From NCBI GenBank assembly GCA_951799445.1, contig OX637296.1:8060001-8124000 (forward strand): DNA of 64,000 nt, read 5' to 3'. The notes beneath the pieces were generated by a model, which was given only the letters and a program-made list of their open reading frames with translations, was not told where the DNA came from and made no database searches. The position numbers and the translations under genes are program-made. Source of the DNA: Pseudisothecium myosuroides (Eukaryota; Streptophyta; Bryopsida; Hypnales; Lembophyllaceae). This document shows positions 44,201 through 58,100 of the stretch, one piece after another. Within the stretch, counting starts at the first letter, position 1. Each line of letters opens with the position of its first letter.

Positions 44201-47200
44201 GTAAAGATCTTCCTTGATTGGAATTATGCGACCGGTTTATTAATACTGGTCAAAATTATCGTTGCAATTGCAGGCATATGCTGCAGCAAAGGCTTTGGAT
44301 TATCTTGATAAGCCAGCTGTACATGAAACAATGGTGAAGGTAAGCGTTTGTGTTATCAGGTCACATGTCTTAGGCTCAGTGACGTGTAGAATGTGTGGTT
44401 TTCATTTTCTTTTGTTATGAGAAGAAAACTGTCTTAGCAGTGCATGCTTCAGTGACTCGTTGGTCATTGATGATGGCTGGGACTTTAGACCTAGTATGTG
44501 TCCTAATATATTTAGCGGATTTTGTAGTGACCGTCATAGAATCTGTAATCGGTTTCTGACATAACGCTCTTGAAGACCCATACTATTCACCCTTCAGAAA
44601 CTATGTGATTGTAGATTGATACTGTGCTCCACCCAATTAAGGTCTGTAGAAGGGTAGTTGGGGGTGTTCAAGGTGACACCTGGGTGGTCCTTGTCTTTTA
44701 CTAAGACAGGTGTACCCCTCCCATTTAAGAATGTCATGAGTCTGTACAGGACCCTCTTGAGAATTTAGGTGTTGTAATCATCTCTCTGACATGATTATTT
44801 AGCTAGTGTCTTATGTCACAATTCTAAGTACCTGATACTTGTTTAGGTGGCTGGATATCTACTTGGGGAGTACAGCCATTTGCTGGCTAGGAGACCAGGC
44901 TGTACCCCGAAGGACATTTTTTACGTCATTAACGACAAATTCGCTATTGTCTCGTAAGCATCCTATCGCTTCGCTTCCACTCTATTTCACTTGGATGCAA
45001 TAGCAATTTTATTTCCCGACTCTGCCTCGCCCTACAAAGGGAAGTCGTCAGCCATGATTATTGTTGTAACATGAGCTACATTCTTGCTTTTTTTGCCTAA
45101 ATCTTTAATTTAGTGAGGTGTCGTGAGTGTTTTTGGATCCTCCCTGTCTGTTTATCCTCCTATTGTCTCCTAATGGAAATTCAGTTATTCTGACAATTAC
45201 ATATCTTATTGCTGCAGAATTGGAACCAAGTCTCTATTGCTTTCAGCCTACGCAAAAATTCTGCTACATTCACAGCCGCAGGATCCTGAACTGCGCGAGC
45301 GTGTTATAGATGTATTCAAGAGGTGAGTTTTTTCTTGTGGTATCGACATTGTTTATGAGATTGTTGGAGGCAAATTGCGTACAATTGCTTTGCCTGGGTA
45401 AACTGTGATTGCAGGGCTACTTTTTGTCATAAGTATTCACAGTTTTTGATCCTCTTGGGTTCTTTATTCCTCTCTTCCTCTCTGCATCCTCTTGGACCAA
45501 CTTAACTTTACGGTTTATTCGTTGGCTTTTGGGCAGATATGAGTGTTCTGTGGACGCTGAAGTGCAGCAGCGGTGTGTTGAGTATCTGATGTTGTGCGAG
45601 AAAGGCCCTGGAATGGTGGACATCATGGCAGAAATGCCTAAATTCCCAGAACGTCAGGTCTGCTGTTGCAATGAAAAATTGATGAAACTTTCCTGGCTAG
45701 CCATAAGTAATAATTCATTCGGTCGTTGTCCCTAGACAACTAGCGATGTAATGTCACTTCGTTTCTGGGATGTAAATAAAACGTATGGAAATGTTTTGTG
45801 CAGTCGGCACTTCTTAAAAGGGCTGAAGACACGGAAGGAGATGCAGCAGAGGCAAGTGCCACAAAGTTGAGGCTTCAACAGCAGAACTCTATGGCGTTGA
45901 CAGTAGTACCAGGGCCACAAACTAATGGATCGGCACATCCTCCTATCTTGAAACCATCAGTTGCTCCCGTTCAAACGGTATCCCCACTGATACCTTAAGC
46001 AGCAGTAGGACATGAAGTTCAACTACTTATTTCAATTGTTATTGTCGTTAGTTATTCTTCATTGCACATTCGGATTGAAATATCTGGTGTCGTCTGGTTT
46101 TCAGGAACAATTAGCACTTCCAGAGCCTCCTTCATCGGGACATGAACGAGCGCTTTCAAGTGGAAATGTGCATACCGAGGTACCAGCAACAGCAGCGGCG
46201 GCTGTTCCTTCACTATTGGAAGATCCTGCTGCTGCTCCAGCTCCGGGACCGGTATCTGCACCAGCCCCAGTGCCAGCCCCAAAGCCTACTGGGGTTGATT
46301 TGCTTGGAGACTTGCTAGCACCTTTAGCGATTGAGGCTGCTCCTGGCACTATGCCATCTGCTAACGGGACAGCTTTGGATCTGGGTCTTGACCATTCTGC
46401 TTCGACTCTTGGGCCTGTCCCTAATGGATCTGCATCGTCGGACCCATTGGCACTTGCTCTTTATGATGGTCCGGCTACTACAGTTCAGGTGCGTTTCGTA
46501 CTAAGATGGCGTTGATATGGAACGTTCATGTCTGCACATGTCTTACTGCTGCTGCAATAATTATACTTCTCTGTTTATGATACGCTTAACTTTTCACTCA
46601 CAGTTCGATTTTTCGTATGTGTGATGGACAGCCTATTGGAAGTATCGAAGACTGGTATAAAGCACTGACGATTAAAGACAGTGGCATTCTTTATGAAGAT
46701 CCTTATGTTCAGGTGCGCTTATATTGTTGATCTGGAAATGTTGGGTATCGTCCTCCTTCATGAACATGAGATCGTCTGTATCGTCAGTGAGGTGCATCTT
46801 GCTCGTCCATTTTACTATTATCATTGTACAGATAATTGTGTTGCATTTTCCGGAGCAGTTCTTTTGTTATATTTGTAAGCTATTCTATGGAGGGTGACAC
46901 TAGGACTTTGTATGTGCAGATTGGAGTTAAAGCTGAGTGGAGAGGAATTCAAGGACGATTAGTCTTGTTTGTTGGTAACAAGCATACTGGGTCATTAAAT
47001 AATGTTAGAGCTGCGGTTCTTCCGCCTTCTCATTTAAGGTTTCAGTCACCTCCTATTCCTGATACTATTCCGCCAAGGGCTCAGGTGAGTTTGTCCTTTG
47101 ATACTTGTGTGTGCATCCTCAGGAGTTTAAACATTACATCGGAATAATAATGCTTAGACGATAGTGCAGTAAAGAGCTTTCTGAACTGCTCAAATATTAT

Positions 47201-49079
47201 GTTGCAGCAATTTGAAGGCTCTCTTTGTTAATGAATCTGGAGTTATTTGTCAGATGTTCGCTTTGGTTACAGCTTGTTCATCGACTTGGTATTTTCTGGC
47301 GATGGAAGTGCAAAGAGATCAGATTGGTCTGAAATTTATGTGAGGTTTGCCAGACATTTTAGCATTAAGTCACTGTTCTGTCTTACAGGTACAATGCCCT
47401 TTCGATATTTTTTGTTTGCAAGCCAGCCGAGAGACTGCGGTTCTGGAATTTGCCTATAATACTGGCAGCACTCCTGTATGTCACCATTCCATCTTCGCTG
47501 CACTTGTGCATAGTCTGTTCTAATGAATAACTATGTCCTCCCTGAACAGTTTGCTAGAACAGTGACCTCATATGTAGTAGAGCAGTCAATGTGCCAGCCT
47601 TAATTCAAGCTACGGTAGAGGAATGGTGTAAGGAAGTACCAATTTCTCAGGGTGTATACTTTTTCAGTTTAGCTCATTGAGCTTTTGGACTTACTATGTG
47701 GCAGGTAAGCGCGCAACTAAAGCTTCCGGTATTGCTGAACAAGTTCTTGCAAGCAGTACCCGTTTCTGCAAGTGATTTTGTAGCCAGGTGGCGTGCACTA
47801 GCTGGCTCTCCCACAAAGCTTCAAGAAGTGGTAGGCATTATTTTTATTTGATGCTTTTCTATTGACATTTATAGATTTTCTTTAGGAACTGTGAACAAAT
47901 CTGATCTTGAGATTGCACATCGGCTTTTTCTTGTTGTTTTGTAGTTACGAATACACTTGATCATTAACTGCAATGCAATACATGATTTGCCGATGCTAGG
48001 TACGAAATGTCAAGCCCATGCCTCTTACCGAGATGGCAGCATTATTTGACAGCCTACATATTGGTGTTGCTCCTGGACTGGTGAGTGATGGTGAACTATC
48101 TTGTTTATTTCCAGCAAGCACTCTGGAGTTTCTCATCGTTGTGATGATTTAGCTTTGCTACTGTTGGATACTAGAACTCCCGTCTCTTGTATATTATTTC
48201 GTGTTGGCTTTTAGGTCAGGCTTAATGACAAAATCTTGGAGCATGTTCTTGCTGTAGAGAGCGGTGCTAAAGTTTACAAGTTGCAGGACCCAAATGTGAA
48301 CAATATAGTGTGTGCATCAACATTTTACTCTGAATCTGCTCAAGCCACACTTTGCCTGGTACATTTTCTCACCCTTTTCTTTTCTCCTTTGTTGTCTCCC
48401 TTTACAGTTGATTAGCTATTGGATGTTTCTTGACTTCAGATGTTCTGAAATAGGAAGTATGACAGTCAAGTCTTCAAATTTTTAATGCGTGGGATTGATT
48501 CGTAGGATAGTCTTGCTGAAGTAAAACTTTGTGAATGGGTTTTAATATTCTGCATCCCTTGAGTATCATTCCTTCTGTATAGTACTTCGTACTCAAGGGC
48601 AGCTACGAAATTGAAGGGAGGGTCATCATTTTTGCTAGCTCATCGGCATTTGACATGAAAAGTAAATGTATTGACAGATACGAGTGGAGACAGACCCCTC
48701 AGACAGGACACAATTGCGACTGACAGTTGGTTCTCCTGATCCAACCACGACATACGAGTATGTCATATCACACTTTCAGCTGGCTTACTTTGTCATTTTA
48801 AGCAGCATTTACATGGAAAGTACTGTATCACATCTGTAACATAGCTTTCAAAATCTTTGCTGGGTTTGGTCAATGCAGGAACTTTCTAATAAGTGTGGTG
48901 CTGTCGACATGCCACATCTTTCTAAGTTCTATCGTCGTGAATGCAGGCTCAAGGAGTATATCAAGGAGCAACTGATTGATGTCCGCTCGCTGGCACCGGT
49001 GCCACCTGTTGGTTCAGCGCCTATTCCTGCGATATCTGGGCTAACAGGTCCTGCTGCAGTTCTCGCAGGTCTAATTTAA
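38297..49079 (+). CDS. AP-2 complex subunit alpha (alpha-adaptin)
   Basis: Twenty-seven exons join in phase: 38297-38428, 40024-40155, 40691-40816, 41085-41147, 41340-41437, 41666-41873, 42155-42226, 42360-42452, 42707-42808, 42973-43070, 43373-43454, 43571-43659, 43918-44023, 44274-44339, 44847-44953, 45218-45322, 45537-45657, 45804-45977, 46105-46488, 46632-46712, 46920-47084, 47389-47475, 47705-47830, 48000-48080, 48287-48358, 48678-48757, 48947-49079 (TAA). The 1060-aa product has the adaptin trunk of helical repeats (about 1-620: '[14 protein letters not shown]', '[20 protein letters not shown]', 'NGxxx [12 protein letters not shown]', '[11 protein letters not shown]'), a Pro/Ala-rich hinge (about 640-785) and the ear/appendage (about 786-1060, '[15 protein letters not shown]', '[20 protein letters not shown]'). 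Alpha-adaptin binds PIP2 and cargo at the plasma membrane and recruits endocytic partners through its ear. Plant homologues are near 1010 aa, so the hinge and ear linkers are slightly long. Confidence 0.95.
38690..39365. repeat. Diverged tandem duplication in AP-2 alpha intron 1
   Basis: Two copies of about 330 bp follow each other. Shared landmarks in the same order are GAAGCCT/AAGCCT...TGCGATTA, TTCCCGTT, GTGAGCTCGTAGATTGGTGA, ATTGAGCTTCTGGT, CAGTGCGAGC or CAGTAAGGAGC, GGATTTACATG or GGGTTTACATG, AATGCAGTCCCCG, and a TAGTACCGACCTAGCTCGTC-type end. Many substitutions separate them. Confidence 0.75.
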
Positions 49080-51097
49080 TGCGTCAGTTCTCTGATTTCA
49101 CACGCTTTGAATATGATTCTGTGTTGGCGCTCCGCTCTAGGCACCTGGCTAGAGTTTACAATGATGGTCAAAAAATTGTCAAGTAGAGTTGAGCGAGTGT
49201 GCCTAAGGTTTTTTGGGAACAAGTTCATGAACGACTGCGTTGCTGGCGAGAGCAAGACTAGTCTATTCGTGATTCAGTGCAGGTCAGCCTCTGATTTTAG
49301 TTTGAATACAAGCAATCATTCGTTCATGTAGGCACCATTTACAACGTTCTGATGATTCTCTTCATCAGAAATAAACAGTGTTGTACAGTTGATTTTAGGT
49401 TCAGAGAGATCCTGATCCCCTCAAGACAAGACTCCTCCAGCATGGAGTTGAGTTGTACTTCGTTAGATGGAGTTGTACGTAAAACTAGATATTCATGCTG
49501 CAATGAGCTCTATGCAGATATGCCCCTAAACCGTCATTGACAATTTTTGTCCACCTATCTGATAGCTGACCTTTTTTTCATTGATTTCCATTGGAGGGCT
49601 CAGCTGGTGGAGACTGAAGTCGATGGATCCGTATCGTTTTTAGCAGATCTTAGAAGTATGTTAACAGAGCGACTTCAGTTTAGATGCAGGTACATGTCTG
49701 CACGTTTGTACTGGCTACCTAGTGGACAATGTTCCTGATAAAATTATTGAGCCTTTCCTTTGACTTTCTATGACCTGAAGAGAGTTGACAGCGCTTTTGC
49801 ACTTGTGAGTGAAACTGACTGCTACTCTGTCGATATTTCTGTGTTGCATTTGTAAATCTCGTGTTTGGCTGTTCGCTGTCCCTATACCCTTTTTATATGT
49901 TTTCTAGAATTTGAGGGTTTGATTGTTGGTTTCAGAAGGTCGCTTCCATCCTATACGTTTGTGGTGAAAAAGATGTGTTCCTTTTAGAACTACCTACTGA
50001 AACAAGATTGTAACATTATGAAAGTTCACCTAACGGAATGCTACAATTTGGGAGCGTGTTCTAGAGATCCTTAGAGCTTCTTAATGAAAATGTGCACATT
50101 CTATCACCTAAACTTCAGCTCCACATGCTACTGACATTGTGCCTTATATCCCTGTAAATACCAAGGCTCCATATGCATCGATGATACAAGCACATATTAA
50201 ATTTTCATCTGTCAATCCAAGTAAGTACTTTGCCCAACGCCCATTTCGACGATGCAACAGAGGTGAGCTGTCCGTAAGAGAAAGTTTGCAGAGTTGCCCT
50301 CACTACCGTGCGCGAGGTTCATAAGAGAGACAAATTTGGATTTGTAAAATAATTGGTGGGCACTTTAGTGGGAGCACAATTATGATATGCCAGGACCTCT
50401 AAATTTTTTGTTAAAGGTACGTTTCTTTCTTTAGCTAGGTTGTGTGATGAAATGAGTATAGAATCTTGATCAATTTTTTTACTTAAGCAGGATATATGCC
50501 TGCTTGAGATTAGTGTTCAAGTACCACTATGTAATTAGTGACAATGTTTTGTATATCACAGCATGCGAGAGAAATAGTTTCTTGGTCACTGTCATTGCAT
50601 AGTCTCAAGTGGAATGGGAGCAGTACTTGAGTTCCTGTGCCTTGGTTTGTGTTGAATGCAGGTTGCTATTGCTGTGCGGTTTGTGTTTTAGCTCGACAAC
50701 GTCATATTACAATCTCCGTGAGTATAAAATGTAGAGTTTCCTCCTTCTCATCGCTGTACTGTACTTCACCCCTTCCAATGATTCTTGGTGCTTTTTGCAA
50801 ACCCATTAATATGTTTCAATCTTCACTTCTTCTTAAATTGTCCAATCTCTAGTGCCAGGGAGGAGGGCGTACACAAGGAAAAAAAGCAAAGGAAAGGAGA
50901 AAGTCAGCCTTCCTTTGAGTGCCATCTTGGTAGTTAGAACCCTAATGGGTCGATTGGATTTGGGATTGGAAGAGCTGCACTCTCTTCAGACTCTTGAATT
51001 GCTGGGCGTGTGAAGGGTCACTGTCTCTTTGTCTCGACCACAACTTACAAAGAAGATGAAGAATGTGAAAGGTGAAATAGATGCATAATGGATTAAT
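49080..51097. other. AP-2 alpha 3' flank and intergenic spacer
   Basis: The first part is presumably 3' UTR. Short open frames between 49107 and 50852 have no recognisable motifs. No polyadenylation signal could be singled out with confidence. Confidence 0.4.
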
Positions 51098-51660
51098 ATC
51101 ATGCAATTCAATCCTGAGGCTCATGCCAATAATGCTTAGAGTGGATTATTGATTTGCTTTGAAGGTCTCCAAATTTAGCCATCCTAGTAACAAGAGGGAT
51201 CAGATTGTAATGGGATTCAAACCTGAGGCTCATACCGTTAATTAATGCTTAGAGGGGAGTATTGATTTGTTGGCTCTGGAGTGTAGGTGAGGAGGCTTTG
51301 CATCAACAGAAGCTACTCGCTACTCTGAGGAAGTTTGAGTAGGACCTTACTCGAAAATCAAGCCACTTTGAAGAATGGAAAAATGAAAAGGGAGACAATG
51401 CCTGTTCCTTAATCACCATTCGGGTTTCCTCGTTCCACGTTTATAGTGCTCCACGAACATATATAGCCTCTCGTAGCATCGCTGCTTGTTTTGAAGGTCT
51501 CTGAATTCAGCCAGCCGAGTAACAAGAGGGACCAGGAGCTCCAATTATGAAGCAATTCAAACCTGGGAGGCATGCCAACAATGCTCCGAGTGGATTACTG
51601 ATTCATTGTGAACCTCTCCAAATTCACCCAGCCTAATAACAAGAGGCATCCCGACTGAAA
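51098..51660. repeat. Imperfect direct repeats upstream of the coiled-coil gene
   Basis: A unit containing ATTCAAACCTGAGGCTCATGCC, AATGCTTAGAGTGGATTATTGATT, GAAGGTCTCCAAATTTAGCC and TAACAAGAGGGA recurs with starts near 51107, 51218, 51556 and (partial) 51600. Spacing is about 110 bp for the first pair; unrelated sequence separates the second and third. Confidence 0.7.
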
Positions 51661-51730
51661 CTGGAGCATCGTTAGTAACACCCGCCCTCCCGCAGGTTGT
51701 GAATAACCAAGCCTGTCCCGACTCCCGAGT

Positions 51731-54641
51731 ATGAACAACGAAGCCGCCGAAGACTTGAAGCCGTTGCAATGGGACTTACGCAGCAAAGTGGGCGAATGGG
51801 ACCCCAAGTGCAAAAATGCCGGCCCCTGTCGCGTGGCCGGTTGCGGCGTCCGCCCAGTACAGTCCCCTCTGACCTTCGACCTCGGTCTCCGCCTGGGCAC
51901 CTGGGACTCCGACCTCGCGGACCCTTGCCCCCAGCTCGCCGGTGAGTGCGGCGGAACGTGGATCGCTTCAGGTGTGAAAGGAGGGCCGGTGGGGAGAGGA
52001 CCCATCTTCACGTTGGACTTGGCCCCGTGCGATGATCCTGGGTCTCCGCCGTCGCCGACCTCGCCCAAAGTGAGGATTGTGCCGAGCGTGAGCAAGAAAC
52101 TGGTGTTGGCGTATCGGAACAAGGAGAGTTTGGTGGAAGAGATTATTGATCTCAAGAGGGCGGTGCAGGACCAGCAGATGCATATAAGGCATCATAAGAT
52201 TCAAGCGTCCATTATTGAGATGGAAAACAGGTGGGTGTGTATATTCTCATCCTATGTAACTTACTGTATACCAGTGATCGTAGGTTCCCAAAACCCAAAC
52301 AGGTGGGTGAGTGCAGTGCTTTCACACTCCTCCCTCATGCCATTGTTGGACTCTTGGTTCTCGGTCATGATCCTAAATATGGGGTGATGAGGTTTACAAC
52401 AGGTTTTTATTACTGATTTGAAAGGTGGTCAATTCTATTCAATTTGGCATGGATGGATTTGTTCTGTACCCCTTTAGTAATGTCTGCTTTGTTTTGATAG
52501 CAATCAATCCCGTTATGGATGGTTCTGAAACATTCAAGTTTGGTCTTCAGTCTCTCTACCAACTCTCACCTTTGGATAGTTTGGACGGTGTTTTTTTCTT
52601 TATGAGAAAATGATGTCATGTCAGTTGGTTTCGTATTGCTTTGTTTGTAACCTCGGACTGTACTGTTATCGGTCTACTGAAAATGATCTTTGAGATTCTT
52701 GCTTCCAGTAGCTTACCGATGTGAAATTGACCTTGTAACCTGCTCTAGAAGATTGCATGACATGAGATATTCATGTGAGTTCAAGTGCTCATGTTCTAGT
52801 GGAGTTTGTTGTGAAAACGTAGAAATTCGTAGCAGTACGTAGATGCCTTAAGTCATAATCTTGCACTGTCACTCCATCCCTTGCAGGAAAATGGTACGAG
52901 ATATCGAAGACATGGAGAAACCCAATTGTCAATCCAAGTCTACGAAACCACAAGGGACAGTGCGCCTTCGTGCCAGAATACAAGGCTTGCCTCTACTCCT
53001 GTATTTAGCCCTCAACTTCAAACTAGCGTTAGTCAAACCATACTATGTTTTTCCAATTCACCAGCCCCTGGTGAAGTTCTCATACAAGTAATAGGAATAA
53101 CCCTCGTAAGGTTACTATAAAAAGTTCTTGGAAGATGCAAATATAAGAACTAAAGATGCTGGAGCTCTCTTGATACTGAAAGCTCAAACCCTCCAGAACA
53201 AGCATTTCAAGATGCTAAATGCTTTCCCTAAGGAAGTGAATTTCTCTACTCAATTTGAGAATAGAGTAATGCAGATCTATGAGAAGTCCATGTATTTCAT
53301 TATGAATGCGACTTATGCTTCAATGTCCTCAACCTTGGTGAAAGCACAAGGTTTCATGTGCACGTCTATTTTGACTATTTACGGTTGTATGTTTGCTCAG
53401 CCAAATATACACCAAGTAGGTGTGGATAGAATTTTGAGAATTTCCTTATGTTCCTATTGACAAGTCACACCCCAAGCTTTTGTTTATGCCCTTTTGGAAT
53501 ACTTGGAAAGTGAATCACTTGTTTACTTACGTACTGTCATTAATCATCTTTTTGACATAGACTTATGATTGATGTCCAGGTTTGAAATTAAAAATTGGAG
53601 CTTTGCAAACTAAGGCGGAAGCACAAAGCGATGAAATCAACCGTCTCAGAACTGATGCTCGCATATCGCATACCAAAGTATATTACTGATCACTCTTTGT
53701 CAGAGGTTACATTGATGCAAAGCAGTTCTTATCATATTGCCCTTAGGAGAAAGGAACTCCATTTAGTTGATTAGATTGTTTTTACTTTGACTTTAGACAC
53801 TATATTTCATATCGTAACTTTTCGTTTAAAACTCATCTCTGTCTCCTAATTTTGTTGTGCTAGAATTATTTTTAATAATTTATGTGAGTCCATATATGAA
53901 GATTTTGACTTTGCTCAATATATTTTGCACGACTTCTCATCTGAACTGTTCCCTTAACGAACGAGGTAGAATCGTGAAATTTCAGGAAATAGAGTTTGAA
54001 AGGGATGTCTTCTCGGGTGAAATTGTAAGATTGACTTCACTTGTCAAGCGCCTGAAGCAACTCTGCAACCATGCTGCAAGCTTAGAGAATAGAGACGAAA
54101 TTGGGCCCATGACAGACCAAGCTGAAAAACTAGAAAATCAAAACAAAAAACTTGAGGAAGAAGATGCGGTATGTACTTTTGCAAGATATCACTTATTCTC
54201 ATTTCTTTTTCTTTTATTAATTAGAAGCTTTTAAGGTAAGTTTATAGTGTATCTATCTACACATCCTACATGGGAGTCTCATGACGTACTGTATGTGTTT
54301 TCATTTTTGGTATCGGTGTGTGCATGAGTACATCTATATGTTATACAGACGTGCTGGAAATTAATGCTTTGATGCACTCAAAAAGTTGTGTGAATTGTTT
54401 CCAAAAGAAACTACAAAAAGATATGGCCAAAACAGAGCATAACTTGAGAGTCAATCGCGTCAAAGCGAATGATGATATGATGGAACAACGAAACGCTGAA
54501 AAGAGATGTAGAGATTTGGAGCACAAAAATATAAAAACAGCAGCTGCGATTGAAAGGACTAAAAAGCATAACAAACTTCTTGCAAAGGAATTGGCGAAGA
54601 CTCAGAAGGCTTACAAGAAAGCCAAGGGGAGCTTTTTCTAG
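51731..54641 (+). CDS. Coiled-coil protein of unknown function
   Basis: Supported exons are 51731-52230 (start ATG), about 52887 to roughly 53000-53080 (3' edge unclear), about 53121-53350, 53580-53677, 53986-54168 and 54408-54641 (TAG). The last four join in phase. Exon 1 is GC-rich; its product has a Cys/Pro/Gly-rich leader ('SPPSPTSPKVRIVPS') and then the helical 'NKESLVEEIIDLKRAVQDQ'. The C-terminal 175 or so residues are almost wholly predicted coiled coil with regular heptads ('ALQTKAEAQSDEINRLRTDA', 'DQAEKLENQNKKLEEEDA', 'RCRDLEHKNIKTAAAIERTK') and a Lys-rich tail. Such architecture suits cytoskeletal or ciliary proteins (motile sperm occur in seedless plants), but no family is identified and this is a guess. 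The internal link between exons 2 and 3 is weak; several stops lie at 53089-53107. Confidence 0.6.
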
Positions 54642-55132
54642 GACTCTTTTGATATTGGTTTTGGTTTTGGATTTTCACCCTTGAACACGCAAGTGACACA
54701 ATTTGGTCAATGTCATCTAAGGTGTTTGATATTTAGACTAAGTCAATTGTTCTTCATCCGTAGGCTAAACTTCAAATTCATTGATTCAAAATTTGAATGA
54801 AGCTCATCAAGTCTATCTTCTATTTCATTCTGACTAAAAATTGACAAGCATTCAATTATTGAGCTACATTTAGTAGTTGCAAGTTTGTGTCCAAGTGTAG
54901 ATAATATCGTTGAAATTTGACAAAGGGATTTTATTCAAAGGCATTTAGGTGTTTGGAAATGATATTCTCTAAAGTAGTATGCTCTAAAAGTGACCGTGCT
55001 CTAAAAGCGATCATGACAAAAAGGTTCATTTTGCTTTCTTCAATGTACCAGTAGTGTAAATTTTAGGAGGTGGTCTTTTTTAGTGACCAATCTACAACTC
55101 CTCCAACGCATGGTATTTCAAGCTAGTAAAAT
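54642..55132. other. Convergent 3' flanks of the coiled-coil and MSL genes
   Basis: About 490 bases separate the two convergent stop codons and should contain both 3' UTRs. There is a GGTTTTGGTTTTGG motif near 54657. No other feature is seen. Confidence 0.45.
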
Positions 55133-58100
55133 TCAAGCAAACGTGGCACCTGTCTTGGCAACAAGTCGGGCTGATTCAACCAACAAATCTTCCCCAGTAG
55201 CCAGATATTCATCTGTTCCCTGCATACAACAAGAAAAGAGAATCCAGGTGAAAAGATAACCTACTCAACACGAGCGCGTGCTAAGTAAATGAAAGCCTAA
55301 ATGATAGCAGTACACAGTATTAACGCATAAAAGAGAGATCATCAATTTCCTGTATTACGAGGATCACACAAAAATCTCACATCCTCAACTCTGTGCCAGG
55401 AAACTATACTGTGCTATTATACCCGTAAGCCATTCATCACGATTCAAGAATCTGATAAGACATCCACAATCTGAATGCACTTAATTACCATTGGCTTGAG
55501 ATTGCACGCGACAGCAATATTCAAAGATGATCCCACTTGAGATACATGGCATCGAGGCTTCTCCTTCTCCAAGTACACTCTCGGATGAGACAGCATCATC
55601 TGGCGAATCTCACTTGTGATGCGCGGAATTTTCTCCAGATCTTGAATTTGCACCGGTAGGTTGAAAGAATAGCCACGATAATGTACCCGAGATTTATTTA
55701 CTATGACCTGCAAAATAAACGTAGAACATTCTTAACCCCTAAAGGACCAGGCGTTCAAATTTTGAACAACAGATGAATGCAAAGACATTCCAAGCACACA
55801 AGAATGCATATTTTCATCCATAGTTTTTTTTTTGACACTTCGTGTATTAGATTTTTAACATCTCATAAGTACAGATTCTGAAGACTTTGATTTGAAAATA
55901 TTCTATTATTCAATAAGTACTGGTAAGTCTGGCTTCAAAAAGTAATCTTACCAGTTCAAAAAATGACCCTTCAAAAACGACTTGAATAAAAAAGTAAAAT
56001 TAAATCTTCAAAAATCACTATAATTAGAACTTAACATTTTGAACTTCAAGGAAAAACATTATTGTGAAAATCACAAATACTCAATCTACAATCAATTTTA
56101 GAAGGAATTTTCAATTTTTGGCTTCAAATTTTATTGAAAAATATTGATTTGTGAACTAGTTGATCTAACTGTATGGATATGATCAGTAGATCATATTTTA
56201 CAACTATTATTTGAGAGTCATGATTAAATTATTATTCTAACCTGTATTTTATAATACATCTTCACAATTTTGGAAATCTGGACTACCCTCTGGTCTTTAT
56301 TCACAAACTACCTGCAGTGGCGCAGAGTATTCCAGGTGCCATACTCGAGAAAATAGTCAACTAGTGAGGTTTGATCCATATCTCAGACTGCAAATCATTC
56401 GTTCTGCTGGATTAAATGACAATCGAATCGATTCAAGCAGTGCCCCTTAATCTGCCGGTCGTACAAATCGCGAGGAAAGAGATGTTGAAAACGAGAACAT
56501 ATATAAATATGACACAGAGAGAACAAACCTGATTGGAAAAAAATGAATTAGGTACAACGATCGGAAACTTGTCAGAGTTGAGCAACTGTGTAGTATGCAG
56601 ACCCATTTCAACCACTTGTCCGCTTAGAGAGCCAACCTGTCACAGAGAGAAAATTATGTAAAGACACCAACTCACAAGTAAAACATGATATACAGGACTG
56701 AACAGAAACGCAGAAGACATGCCTCACAGTCGAGATTATAGATATCACTGAAGACAAGGAAGTTCGAAGCTCAACTTCACCAAGACGGAGGAGAGGCTTA
56801 CAGAAATGGAGTCACCAACAGTGAATGGTCTTGAGAATTGTAATGACACACCACTGAGCATGTTCCCCAAGAGATCTCTGGCAGCGAAAGCCGTCGCAAC
56901 CCCTGTTATAGCACCGGGGGAAAAAAATTAATCCAACATTAAGGATACTACGAGAATCGGCAATCCAAGTTACATGAGGAAAAGTGAAAGCAGATCTATT
57001 CACATACAATTTGGGACAGGAGAAGTACAGGACAGTATATGACCCGCCATGCAGACCCAGGATTCTATAAAGTATGAAAGGCGACGAAGTCCTATCCAAA
57101 TTAAAGAGGACCCTAGTGTACTCATAAGAAAGAAAAAGAAAAAGTCACTGAGACCAACTCCACCAGAAACCTATTTTTTTATAAATATTGCACCCTAAGA
57201 GGAACGACTGCATAGCTGTTCCAGCCTTATCACAAACCCTACTCGCCTTCAGGAGGGCCTTTAGGAGGGTCTTTACTGAAGCCAGGATTGGGGGTCTTCA
57301 TCCGCAGGGATCTTCAAAGCGTCGGGTCTGGAGGAAGAAACCCTATATATGTCGGGTTTCCTCCTCTGTCCTCCAAAGTACAAACTATAATACCAAATTT
57401 GATCAAAAACACTCCTGATCACAATGCCTGGCTTAACCTAACACTACAAGCATAGATCATTTGTTCATTTACGTTATTAACTCAAACATCTTGAACATTT
57501 GGCAACCAGCAAATACCTCCAATTCCTCCGACTGTGAGGATAGATTGAACAGCCACTCCACATGCTTCGGCAAGGGCCATGCCTCCCAGAACAAACAAAC
57601 CGATGGATGACACCCGATCCATAAAGAGATAGCGCTCCCTATCTGGATTGGTGATGGTCTTCCCCGTGAGCATGCGCGTGAACGCATTACTCTTCCACCG
57701 ATACAGGAACCAAATGAAACTGAACACTGTCGCTCCACTCCATATTTGGGTCAAGTAGTTTGCTCCGATGGATGTGGGTGCCACGATGTAACCCCTGAGA
57801 GAAAATATACCAGACACAATAATTCTACTCATGACTTTCGAATTTTTAAACAGTAAACATTATTCTTCAATCTCCGTGATTAGCAATGTCTCATAATACC
57901 AATGCAGGATTGATTTTGAGTCGATGTGGATGAGAGGAGGACTAGAACCCATAATGAATGCAAATCACTCTTACAACCCACTAAAGAATCTGTCTTCAGA
58001 AGATATGCAACCAACAAGAATCAAGAGCACAAACTTACCCTCAAGGTCACATAGAAATGCTGAGTTTTGATGTCTAAATTTTTTTGGTTGGCATACTTGG

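Noticed and set aside
48215..48286. Treating these 72 bases as constitutive coding sequence of AP-2 alpha
   Set aside because: The downstream acceptor reproduces the family's 'PGLDPN.NN' junction exactly, so the extension is better regarded as intron or an optional isoform.
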